In this document: piece after piece, positions 31,489 through 40,446 of the stretch
Layout: the number at the start of each line of letters is the position of its first letter
How positions within the stretch are numbered: position 1 is the stretch's first letter
Source of the DNA: Saccharomonospora cyanea NA-134
GTDB lineage: Bacteria > Actinomycetota > Actinomycetes > Mycobacteriales > Pseudonocardiaceae
Length of the DNA stretch: 64,000 nucleotides
Reading direction: 5' to 3'
Assembly (NCBI RefSeq): GCF_000244975.1
Contig: NZ_CM001440.1
Span: 919,538 to 983,537 of the forward strand
Made by a program: the position numbers and the translations under genes
Notes under the pieces: model-generated
The model's database searches: none
What the model saw: only the letters and a program-made list of their open reading frames with translations
What the model was told of the DNA's origin: nothing

Positions 31489-32472
31489 TCAGGGGGACGG
31501 CGGGCGTTGTTCCGCCAGGTCGAGGACCCGGCGGGCCGTGTCGTGGTCGGTGACGAGCGTGGTCACGGTACCCGAGCGCAGGACGGCGTCGACGGCCTCG
31601 GCCTTGGGGATGGTGTAGCCGAGGGCGATCACCTCCGGAACTCGCCGGAGTTCTTCGTGGCTGATGGCCAGGACGTGGTGCGAGAGTCCGGTGTCGAGCG
31701 CGTTGCCGTCGGCGTCGAACAGGCGCGCCGCCACCTCCGCCGTCGCGCCCCGGCGGGTGATGGAGTCGCGCTCGGCCTGTGACAGTGCGTCGTACACAGT
31801 GGACTCACCTTCGCGCCACGCGCCGATGCTCACCACTGCCTTGGTGAGGTCGCGATAGCGGCGGAACGTCTCGACGATGCCCGGTTGCCTGCGCAGGATG
31901 TCGGTGGTGCGCCGGTCGGGCAGTACGAGCGGCGCGTAGATGGGGTACGCCTCGCCGCCTGACACACCCGCGAGCCGGGACACCGTCTCCACCGACCGGT
32001 CGCGCCGGTCCATTCCCGCCTGCACCCCGCACAGTTGGACGATCGGGCAGCGTGGCAGCGTGCGGATGTGCTCGGTCATGACGTTCACCGAACGCGCCCA
32101 GGACAGGCCGATGACGTCGTCGACGGTGGCGATGTCCGACAGCAACCGCGCGGCGAGCGCGCCGATGCGCTGGCGGAGTTCTGGGCGCGACTCGGCTTTC
32201 TCCGCTCGTTCGAGTACGAAGGCGTTGCGGAGCCCGTACGCGGCACGCAGTTCTTCGGACAGCCCGACCTCGACGGGTTCCGGCAGTGAGAACTCGATCC
32301 TTACGAGGCCTGTTTCCAGGGCTTTGTCGAGGAGTCGGGCGACCTTGAACCGGCTCATGCCCATGTCCTTCGCGATGTCCAGTTTCGATTCGCCCCGGAC
32401 GTAGAAGCGGTGGGCGATGGTTGCGGTCTCGACGGTGTCGAGTAACGACCAGGAACGGTTCCGTGCGCTCAC
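31489..32472 (-). CDS. SorC/DeoR-type sugar-binding transcriptional regulator
   Basis: The 327-residue protein has an N-terminal helix-turn-helix (SKLDIAKDMGMSRFKVARLLDKA, about residues 29-51) and the SorC sugar-phosphate-binding domain (IGLSWARSVNVMTEHIRTL, QLCGVQAGM, VIALGYTIPKAEAVDAVLRSG). SorC proteins respond to phosphorylated sugars or polyols and usually control a divergent catabolic operon, as here. The GTG start sits in one of two matching inverted repeats in the intergenic region, which suggests autoregulation. The effector is presumably a polyol or its phosphate. Confidence 0.88.
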   Translation of the reverse strand: MSARNRSWSLLDTVETATIAHRFYVRGESKLDIAKDMGMSRFKVARLLDKALETGLVRIEFSLPEPVEVGLSEELRAAYGLRNAFVLERAEKAESRPELRQRIGALAARLLSDIATVDDVIGLSWARSVNVMTEHIRTLPRCPIVQLCGVQAGMDRRDRSVETVSRLAGVSGGEAYPIYAPLVLPDRRTTDILRRQPGIVETFRRYRDLTKAVVSIGAWREGESTVYDALSQAERDSITRRGATAEVAARLFDADGNALDTGLSHHVLAISHEELRRVPEVIALGYTIPKAEAVDAVLRSGTVTTLVTDHDTARRVLDLAEQRPPSP

Positions 32473-32581
32473 ATGAGCACTATAGCGGCGGTTTTCGTCC
32501 CGATGTTGACGAGAATGGCTGCGGGATCGTTCAATGCCTGCACATCTGAGACAAGACGTGGCTTCACATGCTCGTATGAGC
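32467..32581. promoter_or_regulatory. Two matching operator-like repeats in the SorC/polyol operon divergon
   Basis: GCTCA-CA-TGAGC at 32467-32478 is a perfect inverted repeat overlapping the SorC start codon. GCTCG-TA-TGAGC at 32570-32581, with one arm mismatch, lies just ahead of the dehydrogenase gene. The sites are 103 bp apart, flanking the divergent promoters, as expected for DNA looping by a tetrameric SorC protein. This is an inference from sequence symmetry. Confidence 0.6.
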
Positions 32582-32600
32582 GCGAGAAAGGTGGGCTTGT

Positions 32601-33599
32601 ATGCGTGCCGCTGTCGTGGACCAACCCGGAACCATCAGGGTCGGGGACGTGCCGGACCCGAAGCCCGGGCCACGGGACGTGGTGGTGAAGGTGGGTGCGT
32701 GCGGCATCTGCGGCACCGACGTGCACATCGCCGACGGCCACTTCCCGCCGACGCCCTATCCCATCGTGCCGGGGCACGAGTTCGCGGGCGAGATCGTGGA
32801 GCTGGGCCCGGACGTGCCCGGCGGTTGGGCGGTCGGCGACCGGGTGGCCGTCGACCCCTCGCTGTTCTGCGGCCACTGCGGCCCCTGCCGGGCCGGACAC
32901 GGCAACCTCTGCGCCAACTGGGGAGCCACGGGCGACACCGTCGACGGGGCGTTCGCCGAGTACGTCGCCGTGCCCGCGGCCACCTGCTACCGCATGCCCG
33001 ACGACATGACCTACGCGCAGGGCGCCCTCGTGGAGCCGGTCTCCTGCGCCGTCCACGGCGTCCGGCGGATCGGTGTGGAGGCGGGGGAGCGGTTCCTCGT
33101 CATGGGCGCGGGCACGATGGGCCTGATCATGCAGCAACTGCTGCAGCGTGCGGGCGCCCACGTCACCGTGGTCGACCGCAACACGGACCGGCTGCTGAGG
33201 GCGAAGTCCCTGGGCGCCGCCGCCGTCGCGGGCGACGCGGCGGAGCTGGACGGCGAGACGTTCGACGCGGCGGTGGACTGCACCGGCGTGGTCCCCGCGA
33301 TCGAGGCGGCGTTCGACAGGCTGCGCAGGGGTGGGCGGCTGCTGGTGTTCGGGGTCGCGCCGGAGGCGGACCGCGTGTCGCTGTCACCGTTCCGCATCTA
33401 CAACGACGAGATCACCGTCGTGGGATCGATGGCGGTGCTGCACAGCTACGGTGCGGCGCTCGATCTCGTCGCGAGCGGCGCCGTCGACACCGACGCTCTG
33501 GTGACGCACTCGTTGCCGCTGGAGCGGTTCGCCGACGCGCTCGATCTCATGCGCGGCGGTACGGGACTGAAGATCCAGGTCGTTCCGGGAGGAGAGTGA
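32601..33599 (+). CDS. Zinc-dependent polyol/alcohol dehydrogenase (MDR family)
   Basis: The 332-residue protein has catalytic zinc ligands Cys34 (GACGICGTDVH), His59 and Glu60 (GHEFAGE), a structural zinc site Cys90/93/96/104 (CGHCGPCRAGHGNLC), and a Rossmann motif GAGTMGLIM near residue 170. The pattern resembles sorbitol, xylitol or galactitol dehydrogenases, which oxidise polyols to ketoses with NAD+. It is the first gene of a transport operon regulated by the divergent SorC protein, so a polyol substrate is likely. Start ATG with AAAGGTGGG. Confidence 0.88.
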   Translation: MRAAVVDQPGTIRVGDVPDPKPGPRDVVVKVGACGICGTDVHIADGHFPPTPYPIVPGHEFAGEIVELGPDVPGGWAVGDRVAVDPSLFCGHCGPCRAGHGNLCANWGATGDTVDGAFAEYVAVPAATCYRMPDDMTYAQGALVEPVSCAVHGVRRIGVEAGERFLVMGAGTMGLIMQQLLQRAGAHVTVVDRNTDRLLRAKSLGAAAVAGDAAELDGETFDAAVDCTGVVPAIEAAFDRLRRGGRLLVFGVAPEADRVSLSPFRIYNDEITVVGSMAVLHSYGAALDLVASGAVDTDALVTHSLPLERFADALDLMRGGTGLKIQVVPGGE

Positions 33600-33602
33600 G
33601 CG

Positions 33603-34964
33603 ATGCTGCGAGCACCGGGCGGACGTCGACGGCGCCGCGTGCCCCTGCTCCTGCTGGCCGTGCTGCTCACCGTCACCGGGTGCGCGGGGGCGGGCGCGCT
33701 CGGGGCCGGCGGGCGGTCTCTCGTCATCGCCATCGTGGCCAACCCGCAGATGAACGACGCCATCGCGTTGTCCGACCGCTTCGAGCGCGAACACGGTGTC
33801 GAGCTGAAGTTCGTGTCGCTGCCGGAGAACCAGGCGAGGGCGAAGATCACGGCGTCGACCGCCACACAGGGCGGCGAGTTCGACATCGTGATGATCAGTA
33901 ACTACGAGACGCCGCAGTGGGCGGCCAACGGCTGGCTCACCGACCTGGGCCCGTACCTGGAGGCGAACCCGGACTACGACGCCGACGACTTCATTCCCAG
34001 CATCCGCGACTCGCTGTCGTACGAGGGATCGATGTACGCGGTGCCGTTCTACGGCGAGTCGTCGTTCCTCGCCTACCGCAAGGACCTCTTCGCCGCCGCC
34101 GGGCTCACGATGCCGGAGCGCCCGACGTGGGAGCAGATCGCCGAGTTCGCCGCGGTGCTGGACGACGACGAGGCGGGCATCGCCGGGATCTGCCTGCGTG
34201 GCAAGCCCGGGTGGGGCGAGAGCCTCGCACCGCTCACCACGGTGGTGAACACCTTCGGCGGGCGGTGGTTCGACGAGAACTGGAACGCGCAACTGACGTC
34301 GCCGGAGTTCCGTGCGGCTACGCAGTTCTACGTCGACCTGGTGCGGGAGCACGGTGAGGTGGGCGCGTCCAGCGCGGGGTTCTCCGAGTGCGGGACGCGG
34401 TACACGCAGGGGCAGGCGGCGATGTGGTACGACGCGACGGTCATGGCGGGCACCAACGAGGACCCGGCCAGCAGCAAGGTCGTCGGCAAGTCCGGCTACG
34501 CTCCCGCTCCGGTCGCCGACACGGAGGCGAGCGGCTGGCTCTACACGTGGGCGCTGGCGATTCCGGCGAGCACGGAGAACGCCGACCTCGCCTGGGAGTT
34601 CCTGAGCTGGATGACCGACAAGGACTACGTGCGCCTGGTCGGTGAGGAGCTCGGGTGGAACCGTGTGCCACCGGGATGCCGTCAGTCGACGTACGACATT
34701 CCCGAGTACCGGCAGGCCGCGAGCGCCTACGCCGACGCGACGCTCGACGGTATCCGCCACGCCAACCAGGACGACACCATGACGCGTCCCGTGCCCTACG
34801 ACGGCATCCAGTTCGTCGGCATCCCGGAGTTCCAGGACCTGGGCACCAGGGTGAGTCAGCAGATCTCCGCCGCCATCGCCGGGCAGCAGACCGTCGACGA
34901 GGCGTTGCGGCAGTCCCAGTCCTATGCCGAGACCGTCGGCGAGTCGTACCGGGAGACCCGATGA
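33603..34964 (+). CDS. ABC transporter sugar/polyol-binding lipoprotein
   Basis: The 453-residue protein has a lipoprotein signal peptide with lipobox VTGC (Cys27), and an extracellular solute-binding family 1 fold (VIAIVANPQMNDAIALSDRFEREHG, MYAVPFYGESSFLAYRKDLF, MWYDATVMAG, GWLYTWALAIP). This pattern resembles SmoE-type sorbitol/mannitol-binding proteins. It starts three bases after the dehydrogenase stop, and its own stop overlaps the next start as ATGA. It would capture the polyol outside the membrane for the two permeases that follow. Confidence 0.9.
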   Translation: MLRAPGGRRRRRVPLLLLAVLLTVTGCAGAGALGAGGRSLVIAIVANPQMNDAIALSDRFEREHGVELKFVSLPENQARAKITASTATQGGEFDIVMISNYETPQWAANGWLTDLGPYLEANPDYDADDFIPSIRDSLSYEGSMYAVPFYGESSFLAYRKDLFAAAGLTMPERPTWEQIAEFAAVLDDDEAGIAGICLRGKPGWGESLAPLTTVVNTFGGRWFDENWNAQLTSPEFRAATQFYVDLVREHGEVGASSAGFSECGTRYTQGQAAMWYDATVMAGTNEDPASSKVVGKSGYAPAPVADTEASGWLYTWALAIPASTENADLAWEFLSWMTDKDYVRLVGEELGWNRVPPGCRQSTYDIPEYRQAASAYADATLDGIRHANQDDTMTRPVPYDGIQFVGIPEFQDLGTRVSQQISAAIAGQQTVDEALRQSQSYAETVGESYRETR

Positions 34965-35890
34965 CGACGACACTGGCAGAGAAGACCACCACCCCGCCGC
35001 CGACACCGGGACGGCCACGGCGCAGGGAGAACCCGTGGAAGCGCCGGGCGCCGCTGCTGCCCGCGCTCGTGTTCACCATCGCGGTGACGCAGGTGCCGTT
35101 CCTGCTGACCGTGATCTACTCGTTCCAGTCGTGGAACCTGGTGCGGCCGGGCTCGCAGCACTTCGTGGGGTTCGACAACTACGTCGACGTGCTGACCGAC
35201 AGCCAGTTCCGGGGCGCGATGCTCAACACGCTGCTGCTGACGGTGGTGTGCGTGTTCGTGTCGATGTTGCTGGGCCTCGGTCTGGCCCTGCTGCTCGACA
35301 GGGCGTTCCCGGGCAGGGCGATAGTACGGACGCTGATCATCACGCCGTTCCTCATCCTTCCCGCGGCGGGCGCGCTGCTGTGGAAGACCACGATGTTCGA
35401 CCCGACGTACGGGCTGGTGAACTTCGTGTTCGGCGCGGAGGTCGACTGGCTGTCGGAGTTCCCGTTGGCGTCGGTGATGGCGCAGATCGTGTGGCAGTGG
35501 ACGCCGTTCATGACGCTGCTGATCCTCGCCGGTCTCCAGGCACAGTCGAAGGAGGTGCTGGAGGCGGCGCAGATGGACGGCGCGGGACGGTGGCGCACCT
35601 TCGCTTCGGTGACGCTGCCGCAGCTCGCCAGATACCTGCAACTGGCGGCGTTGCTCGGTGCGATCTACATCGTCAACTCGTTCGACGCGATCTACCTCAT
35701 GACCCAGGGTGGCCCCGGCACGGCGAGCACCAACCTGCCGTTCTACATCTACCAACGGGCCTTCGAGGGCTTCGACATCGGCCAGTCGTCGGCGATGGGT
35801 GTCATCGTGGTGGTGCTGACCCTGGTGGTCGCCACGTTCGCCCTGCGCCTGATGTTCCGGTCGTTCGACGTGAGCGGAGGCGTGAAGTGA
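34961..35890 (+). CDS. ABC transporter permease 1 (polyol, MalF/SmoF type)
   Basis: The 309-residue integral membrane protein has about six helices after a basic N-terminal tail. Its cytosolic coupling motif is EAAQMDGAGRWRTFASVTLP, the EAA loop of family binding-protein-dependent permeases. It starts in an ATGA overlap with the binding protein and ends in a GTGA overlap with the second permease. It forms the translocation channel with that subunit. A longer open frame running upstream in another gene is not used. Confidence 0.92.
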   Translation: MTTTLAEKTTTPPPTPGRPRRRENPWKRRAPLLPALVFTIAVTQVPFLLTVIYSFQSWNLVRPGSQHFVGFDNYVDVLTDSQFRGAMLNTLLLTVVCVFVSMLLGLGLALLLDRAFPGRAIVRTLIITPFLILPAAGALLWKTTMFDPTYGLVNFVFGAEVDWLSEFPLASVMAQIVWQWTPFMTLLILAGLQAQSKEVLEAAQMDGAGRWRTFASVTLPQLARYLQLAALLGAIYIVNSFDAIYLMTQGGPGTASTNLPFYIYQRAFEGFDIGQSSAMGVIVVVLTLVVATFALRLMFRSFDVSGGVK

Positions 35891-36696
35891 AGCTTTCTCG
35901 CGCGTCGCTGACCGCGTTCACGTGGCTGGTGGCGATCCTGTTCGTGTTCCCCGTGGTGTGGATGGTGGTGACGGCGTTCAAGCGGGAGGCCGACGCCTAC
36001 ACCGACCCGCCGTCGGTGGTGTTCACGCCGACCTGGGAACAGTTCGCCGGGGTCGTCGAGCGCGGCTTCCTGCCGTATCTCGCCAACTCGGCGTTCGTGA
36101 CGGTGCTCTCGACGGTGTTCGTGCTCCTGCTCGGCATTCCCGCCGCGTACGCGCTGTCGCTCGCGCCGATCAAGCGAACCGAGAACGTGCTCGGGTTCTT
36201 CCTGTCGACGAAGATGCTGCCGATCGTGGCCGCGATCATTCCGCTCTACGTCATCTCGCAGAACGTGCGGTTGCTCGACCACGTGTGGGCGCTCGTCATC
36301 CTCTACACCGCGATGAACCTGCCGCTGGCGGTGTGGATGATGCGGTCGTTCCTGCTGGAGGTGCCCAAGGAGATGATCGAGGCGGCGAGGATCGACGGGG
36401 CCTCGTTGCCGACGTTGCTGCGCCGCGTGGTGCTCCCCGTGGTGGCGCCCGGCATCGCGGCGACGGCACTGATCTGCGTGATCTTCGCGTGGACGGAGTT
36501 CTTCTACGCGATCAACCTCACGGCCGCCCGCGCGGGCACGGTGCCGGTGTTCCTGTCGGGCTTCATCACGAGTGAGGGCCTGTACTGGGCGCAGCTGTCC
36601 GCCGCCGCGCTGCTCGCCTCCCTGCCGGTGATGATCATCGGTTGGATCGCGCAGAAGCACCTGGTCCGGGGCCTGTCGATGGGCGCGGTGAAGTAG
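35887..36696 (+). CDS. ABC transporter permease 2 (polyol, MalG/SmoG type)
   Basis: The 269-residue protein has six membrane helices and the EAA loop EAARIDGASLPTLLRRVVLP. Its start is a GTG overlapping the previous stop (GTGA). It ends QKHLVRGLSMGAVK, which is typical of carbohydrate uptake MalG-like subunits. No ATPase gene follows; the next gene starts 113 bp later and is unrelated. A shared multi-sugar ATPase of the MsiK type elsewhere in the genome would have to energise the transporter, as in Streptomyces. Confidence 0.92.
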   Translation: MKLSRASLTAFTWLVAILFVFPVVWMVVTAFKREADAYTDPPSVVFTPTWEQFAGVVERGFLPYLANSAFVTVLSTVFVLLLGIPAAYALSLAPIKRTENVLGFFLSTKMLPIVAAIIPLYVISQNVRLLDHVWALVILYTAMNLPLAVWMMRSFLLEVPKEMIEAARIDGASLPTLLRRVVLPVVAPGIAATALICVIFAWTEFFYAINLTAARAGTVPVFLSGFITSEGLYWAQLSAAALLASLPVMIIGWIAQKHLVRGLSMGAVK

Positions 36697-36809
36697 GAGC
36701 GAAGGTGCGGAACCTCGGCCGACCTCGGTGTGGAGGGTTGATCGCGCCGAGGTCCGGGAATCCGGTGGGCGTCGCCGTGGTCGCGTCGAGCAACGGGAGG
36801 TGAGCGGCC

Positions 36810-37181
36810 GTGCGCGGAATCGTCGTGGTGGTACTCGCGCTCACGGCCGTGGGCCTCGCCGGATGCTCCGAGGATGGCGGGCCGGAAGGGCCGTCCCCGG
36901 ATCGCCCGCCCGCGACCACACCCGAGCAGCCGGCTCCCGAAGCCCCGGAGGGTGCCGAGGTGACACTGCGCGGCACCGTCACGCGCGGGGTGGAGCCGAA
37001 CTGCCTGGTGCTGGCGACCGGCGGGCGGGAGTACCTGCTGCTGGAGGCCGGGCCCGACGTGCGGCCGGGTGTGGAGATCGCCGTGCGTGGCACGTTGCGG
37101 CCCGAAATGGCCACCACCTGTATGCAGGGGACGCCGCTCGTCGTCGATGACGCCGACCTCGTCGAAGGAGGCTCAACGTGA
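36810..37181 (+). CDS. Small secreted lipoprotein of unknown function
   Basis: The 123-residue protein has a signal peptide with lipobox LAGC (Cys19), a proline-rich linker (PSPDRPPATTPEQPAPEAPEG) and a small beta-rich domain (VTLRGTVTRGVEPNCLVLATGG, then EIAVRGTLRPEMATTCMQG) with two cysteines that may form a disulfide. The domain looks like a small OB-like barrel. GTG start after GGGAGGTGAG. It is coupled to the SPW gene by a GTGA overlap. It may be an envelope protein made with stress proteins; the exact role is unknown. Confidence 0.75.
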   Translation: MRGIVVVVLALTAVGLAGCSEDGGPEGPSPDRPPATTPEQPAPEAPEGAEVTLRGTVTRGVEPNCLVLATGGREYLLLEAGPDVRPGVEIAVRGTLRPEMATTCMQGTPLVVDDADLVEGGST

Positions 37182-37741
37182 CTCGGCACCAGCTCCGCAG
37201 GAGGGCCGCACCGCCGGAGGAGCCCGTCCACCCGCTCGCACCGGAGGACAACACCGGCCCGTGGCAGGGCATGCGTCCGCCGTACGCCAACCCGTCCGCG
37301 GTGCCCCAGGGACAGCGTGAGGTTTCGTCGACGTCCCCGGTTCCCTACCGGGACGTCCTGGCAGGGCTTCCGGCGGCGATCGTGTTCCTCGCCGGCGTGT
37401 GGCTCGTCGTGTGTTCCTGGCTGATCGACCAGCCCTCCACGGTCCTCGGCGTCGGCTCCGCCGTGCCGGACATCGTGGCCGGTGTGTTGCTCGCCGTGTT
37501 CGGTGGCGCGAAGGCGGTGTCGCCGTTTCGGGCGGCGTGGGCGGGCTGGGCCGCGCTGGTCGTGGGTGCCTTGCTGATCATCGCGCCGTTCGCGCTCGAC
37601 TACCGTGGCGGTGAGGCCGGTGCGGCCATGACCAACGACGTCGTCGTGGGCGCCGTGGTGATGGCGCTGTCGGTCGCCGCGCTCGTGCTCGGCGCGCGAT
37701 GGGGCAGCCGGGCCAGGGCCACCGAGCAGGAGTCCGCATGA
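37178..37741 (+). CDS. SPW-family membrane protein
   Basis: The 187-residue protein has a polar N-terminal region of about 60 residues and four membrane helices in two SPW-like repeats (GVWLVVCSWL, VPDIVAGVLLAVFGG, then PFALDYRGG and TNDVVVGAVVMAL). The family is common in actinobacteria and its function is not known. It overlaps the lipoprotein gene upstream and the universal stress protein gene downstream (ATGA), so the three are one operon. Confidence 0.8.
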   Translation: MTRHQLRRRAAPPEEPVHPLAPEDNTGPWQGMRPPYANPSAVPQGQREVSSTSPVPYRDVLAGLPAAIVFLAGVWLVVCSWLIDQPSTVLGVGSAVPDIVAGVLLAVFGGAKAVSPFRAAWAGWAALVVGALLIIAPFALDYRGGEAGAAMTNDVVVGAVVMALSVAALVLGARWGSRARATEQESA

Positions 37742-38670
37742 CGGAGGCGTGGCCGGCCGGGGACGCGCGGGACGCGGTACTGGCGTGCTTCGACGGCTCC
37801 GAAGGCGGCCGCCGGGCCGTGTGGTGGGCCGCGGGGGAGGCCGCCGCCCGGCAACGTCCACTGGTGATCGTGTGGTCGCTGGAATGGGACCCGCCGCGTA
37901 CCCGGGGGGAGGTGGCGGCGGAGAACCTCGAAGCCCGGGACGTCATCGAGAGCACCCGGCAGGAGCTGGCCCGGGTCGCCGAGGACTGCCGGTCGCTGTA
38001 CCCGCGACTGACGGTGCTGACGGCCATGCCCGACGGCGCACCGGAGGTCACGGTGACGCAGCTGGCGGACGAGGTCGGGCCTGCCATGGTGGTCGCGGGC
38101 GCGTCCGGCCGCGGCGCGCTGTCGCGGATGCTGCTCGGGTCCACGGTGGCCTACTTCGCCAGGTTCCTGCCGCAACCGCTCGTGGTGGTGCGGGGCGAAC
38201 CCGCGCCGCCGGAGGCACCCGTGGTGGTCGGCGTGGACGGTTCGGGTACGAGTGCCAGGGCCATCGAGTTCGCGCTGGCCTTCGCCGAACGGCACGGCGT
38301 CGCGGTGCGGGCCGTGCACTCGTGGACGGACTGGCCGCTGGACGTCTACGCCACCGCGCCACCCGCGCAGGCCGGGCTCTACCACGTCGACGACTCCGTC
38401 CAGCAAGCGGCGAGGGAGGAGGTCGAGCAGGCCGCGGGCAGGCACCCGGACGTGGCGGTGGCGTGGGAGTCCGTCACCGACCGGCCCACGCACGCGTTGC
38501 TCGAACGTGGAGAGGGCGCACGACTTCTGGTGGTCGGCAGCCACGGCCGGGGACCGGTGACGAGGGCGTTGCTGGGTTCGGTGAGCCACGCCGTGCTGTA
38601 CCACGCGCCCTGCCCCGTCGCGGTGCTGCGCAGCAGGGTGGAGGACGACGAGTCCGTCGACGCGCACTGA
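37738..38670 (+). CDS. Tandem universal stress protein
   Basis: The 310-residue protein has two UspA domains. The ATP-binding signature G-2x-G-9x-G-[S/T] appears as GASGRGALSRMLLGS in the first domain and as GSHGRGPVTRALLGS in the second, with VVVGVDGSGTSARAIEFAL opening the second. ATP-binding two-domain Usp proteins are part of dormancy, hypoxia or stress responses in actinobacteria. It is the third gene of the lipoprotein-SPW-Usp operon. An upstream in-frame Met lies inside the SPW gene and is not used. Confidence 0.92.
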   Translation: MTEAWPAGDARDAVLACFDGSEGGRRAVWWAAGEAAARQRPLVIVWSLEWDPPRTRGEVAAENLEARDVIESTRQELARVAEDCRSLYPRLTVLTAMPDGAPEVTVTQLADEVGPAMVVAGASGRGALSRMLLGSTVAYFARFLPQPLVVVRGEPAPPEAPVVVGVDGSGTSARAIEFALAFAERHGVAVRAVHSWTDWPLDVYATAPPAQAGLYHVDDSVQQAAREEVEQAAGRHPDVAVAWESVTDRPTHALLERGEGARLLVVGSHGRGPVTRALLGSVSHAVLYHAPCPVAVLRSRVEDDESVDAH

Positions 38671-38700
38671 GCAACGGGGATTCGAGGAGGGGTCGGGATC

Positions 38701-39141
38701 ATGGCTGCCACACCGGATCTGTACGTGAAGGAAGTCCGGACGTCGCTGCGCAACAACTCGGGGGCCTTCGGCTACTCGGTGATGATCACCTGTTCGCTGG
38801 CCATGCTGTCGGCACAGCACTCGTCACCGAACCCGCTGCAGATCATGCTGTTCGCCCTCGGCGCGGTCCTCAGTTTCCTCGTCGTGGAGGCGGTCGCCAC
38901 GAACGTGTTCCGCCGCTCGCTCGGTGGCGAGGAGAAGACGAAGGTGGTCGCGCTGGGAAGCTCCATCGGGGTGCTGTCGGTGGGTGTGGCCCTGGGCGCG
39001 ACGGCCGCGGCGGGTGCCTGGTTGCCCGTCACGGCGGCGTGGCTTGTCGGTTCGTTCGCGGCTTCCACCACCTACCTGCTGCTCAACGCCGTGGAGATGG
39101 CCATCGCTCGCCGCGTGGAGGAGACGCGACGCCTGGCGTGA
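38701..39141 (+). CDS. Conserved small membrane protein, unknown function
   Basis: The 146-residue protein has four probable membrane helices (YSVMITCSLAMLS, LFALGAVLSFLVVEAVAT, VVALGSSIGVLSVGVALG, TAAWLVGSFAASTTYLL) and short charged loops. I see no family motif. It lies 30 bp after the universal stress protein gene, with GGAGGGG ahead of the ATG, and may be the last gene of that operon. It converges with the AI-2E transporter gene eight bases later. Confidence 0.75.
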   Translation: MAATPDLYVKEVRTSLRNNSGAFGYSVMITCSLAMLSAQHSSPNPLQIMLFALGAVLSFLVVEAVATNVFRRSLGGEEKTKVVALGSSIGVLSVGVALGATAAAGAWLPVTAAWLVGSFAASTTYLLLNAVEMAIARRVEETRRLA

Positions 39142-39148
39142 ACCGCCA

Positions 39149-40300
39149 TCAGCGCTGGCCGCGCTCGGAGCCACCGGCGTCGCCGGCTCTCGACCCGGTG
39201 TCGGGCCCGGTTCCGGTTCCGGTTTCCGGCTCGGTCTGTTCCTCCGTTCTCTCCCGTGCCGCGTGGTGTTCGGCCACGGCGAGCACCACGCCCCGGACCG
39301 CCGCCACGACGGGCACCGCGAACAGCGCACCGGCGATGCCCCCTTCCGCGCCCCCGATCACCAGCGCCACGAGCACCACGGCGGGGTGCAGGTTGCTGAA
39401 GCTGCCCTGCAGGAGAGGGTGCAGCACCTGACCTTCGAGCTGCTGCACCGCCAGTACCACGCCGAGGATGATGAGCGCCGCCACCAGACCGTTGCTGACG
39501 AGCGTCACGGCCACGGCGAGGAAGCCCGACACCACGGCACCGACGTACGGGATGAAGCCGCCGATGAACGTCAGTGCCGCGAGCGGTACGGCGAGTGGCA
39601 CCCCCACCACCGCGAGACCGATGCCGATGCCGAGCGCGTCGATGAGGGCGACGAGTGCCGTCACACGCACGTACAGCACGACGCCGCGGTAGGCGCGGCG
39701 CCCGGCGTCGTCCACGACGACGCGGGTGCTGGGCCGCCACGGCAGCAGCGTCGCCGCCCACAGCCGTGGCCCCGCGTAGAGGAACATGATGAACAACACC
39801 ACGGCGATCACGAGGCCCACCAGGAACGTCCCCACGGTGCTGAACGCCGTGAGCGCCTGGGTGAGCACCTGGCCCTGGTTGCCGCCGAGCCACTCCTGCA
39901 CCCGGCCCAGCAGTTCACCGCTGCGGGGGAAGGGACCCTGCGCCAACCAGGACTCGACTCGTTCGATGCTCTCCAGTACCCGCAGGCGCAGCTCGTCGTA
40001 GGAGTCGATGATCGAGAACACCACGAAGGTGACGAGACCTCCCACGACGACGAGCCCCAGCACGAGCGCGGCGAGCACGGCGAGGGAGCGTGGCCAGCGG
40101 CGCTTGGTGAGCCATCCGACGACGGGCTCCAGCATCGCCGTCAGCAGCAACGCCGTGAACAGTGGGATGAGGACGTAACTCAGGTGCTTGGTGACGTTTC
40201 GCAACGCCCAGAGCGCCGCGAACAGCACGAGAAGCTGGGCGGCGACGACGGCCGCGCGGCGGAGCGTGCCGGAGGTGAACCTCACGGCGGGCTCGGACAT
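39149..40300 (-). CDS. AI-2E family transporter (PerM/TqsA fold)
   Basis: The 383-residue membrane protein has about eight helices, with the AI-2E features FIGGFIPYVGAVVSGFLAV and VVLAVQQLEGQVLHPLL in its second half, and a charged C-terminal tail. The family includes autoinducer-2 exporters and Na+/H+ antiporters, so the substrate is open. It is monocistronic and divergent from the DUF1360 gene. Confidence 0.88.
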   Translation of the reverse strand: MSEPAVRFTSGTLRRAAVVAAQLLVLFAALWALRNVTKHLSYVLIPLFTALLLTAMLEPVVGWLTKRRWPRSLAVLAALVLGLVVVGGLVTFVVFSIIDSYDELRLRVLESIERVESWLAQGPFPRSGELLGRVQEWLGGNQGQVLTQALTAFSTVGTFLVGLVIAVVLFIMFLYAGPRLWAATLLPWRPSTRVVVDDAGRRAYRGVVLYVRVTALVALIDALGIGIGLAVVGVPLAVPLAALTFIGGFIPYVGAVVSGFLAVAVTLVSNGLVAALIILGVVLAVQQLEGQVLHPLLQGSFSNLHPAVVLVALVIGGAEGGIAGALFAVPVVAAVRGVVLAVAEHHAARERTEEQTEPETGTGTGPDTGSRAGDAGGSERGQR

Positions 40301-40446
40301 GGCACCTCCAGCGACGCCACCGGTGAGCTCGTTGACCTTCGGGCCGGGTAACCGCTGCCGGGGAGATCAAAACCAGTGCCCAACCGAGTGCGCGACGCCG
40401 GTTGCGGTGACCGTTTGTCATCGCCGGAACGGGGTAGCCCAGCGGC

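Noticed and set aside
34655-34960. N-terminal extension of the first permease upstream of 34961
   Set aside because: The extension lies over the binding-protein gene in another frame; the ATGA junction gives a natural start and the extension is Arg-rich and not permease-like.
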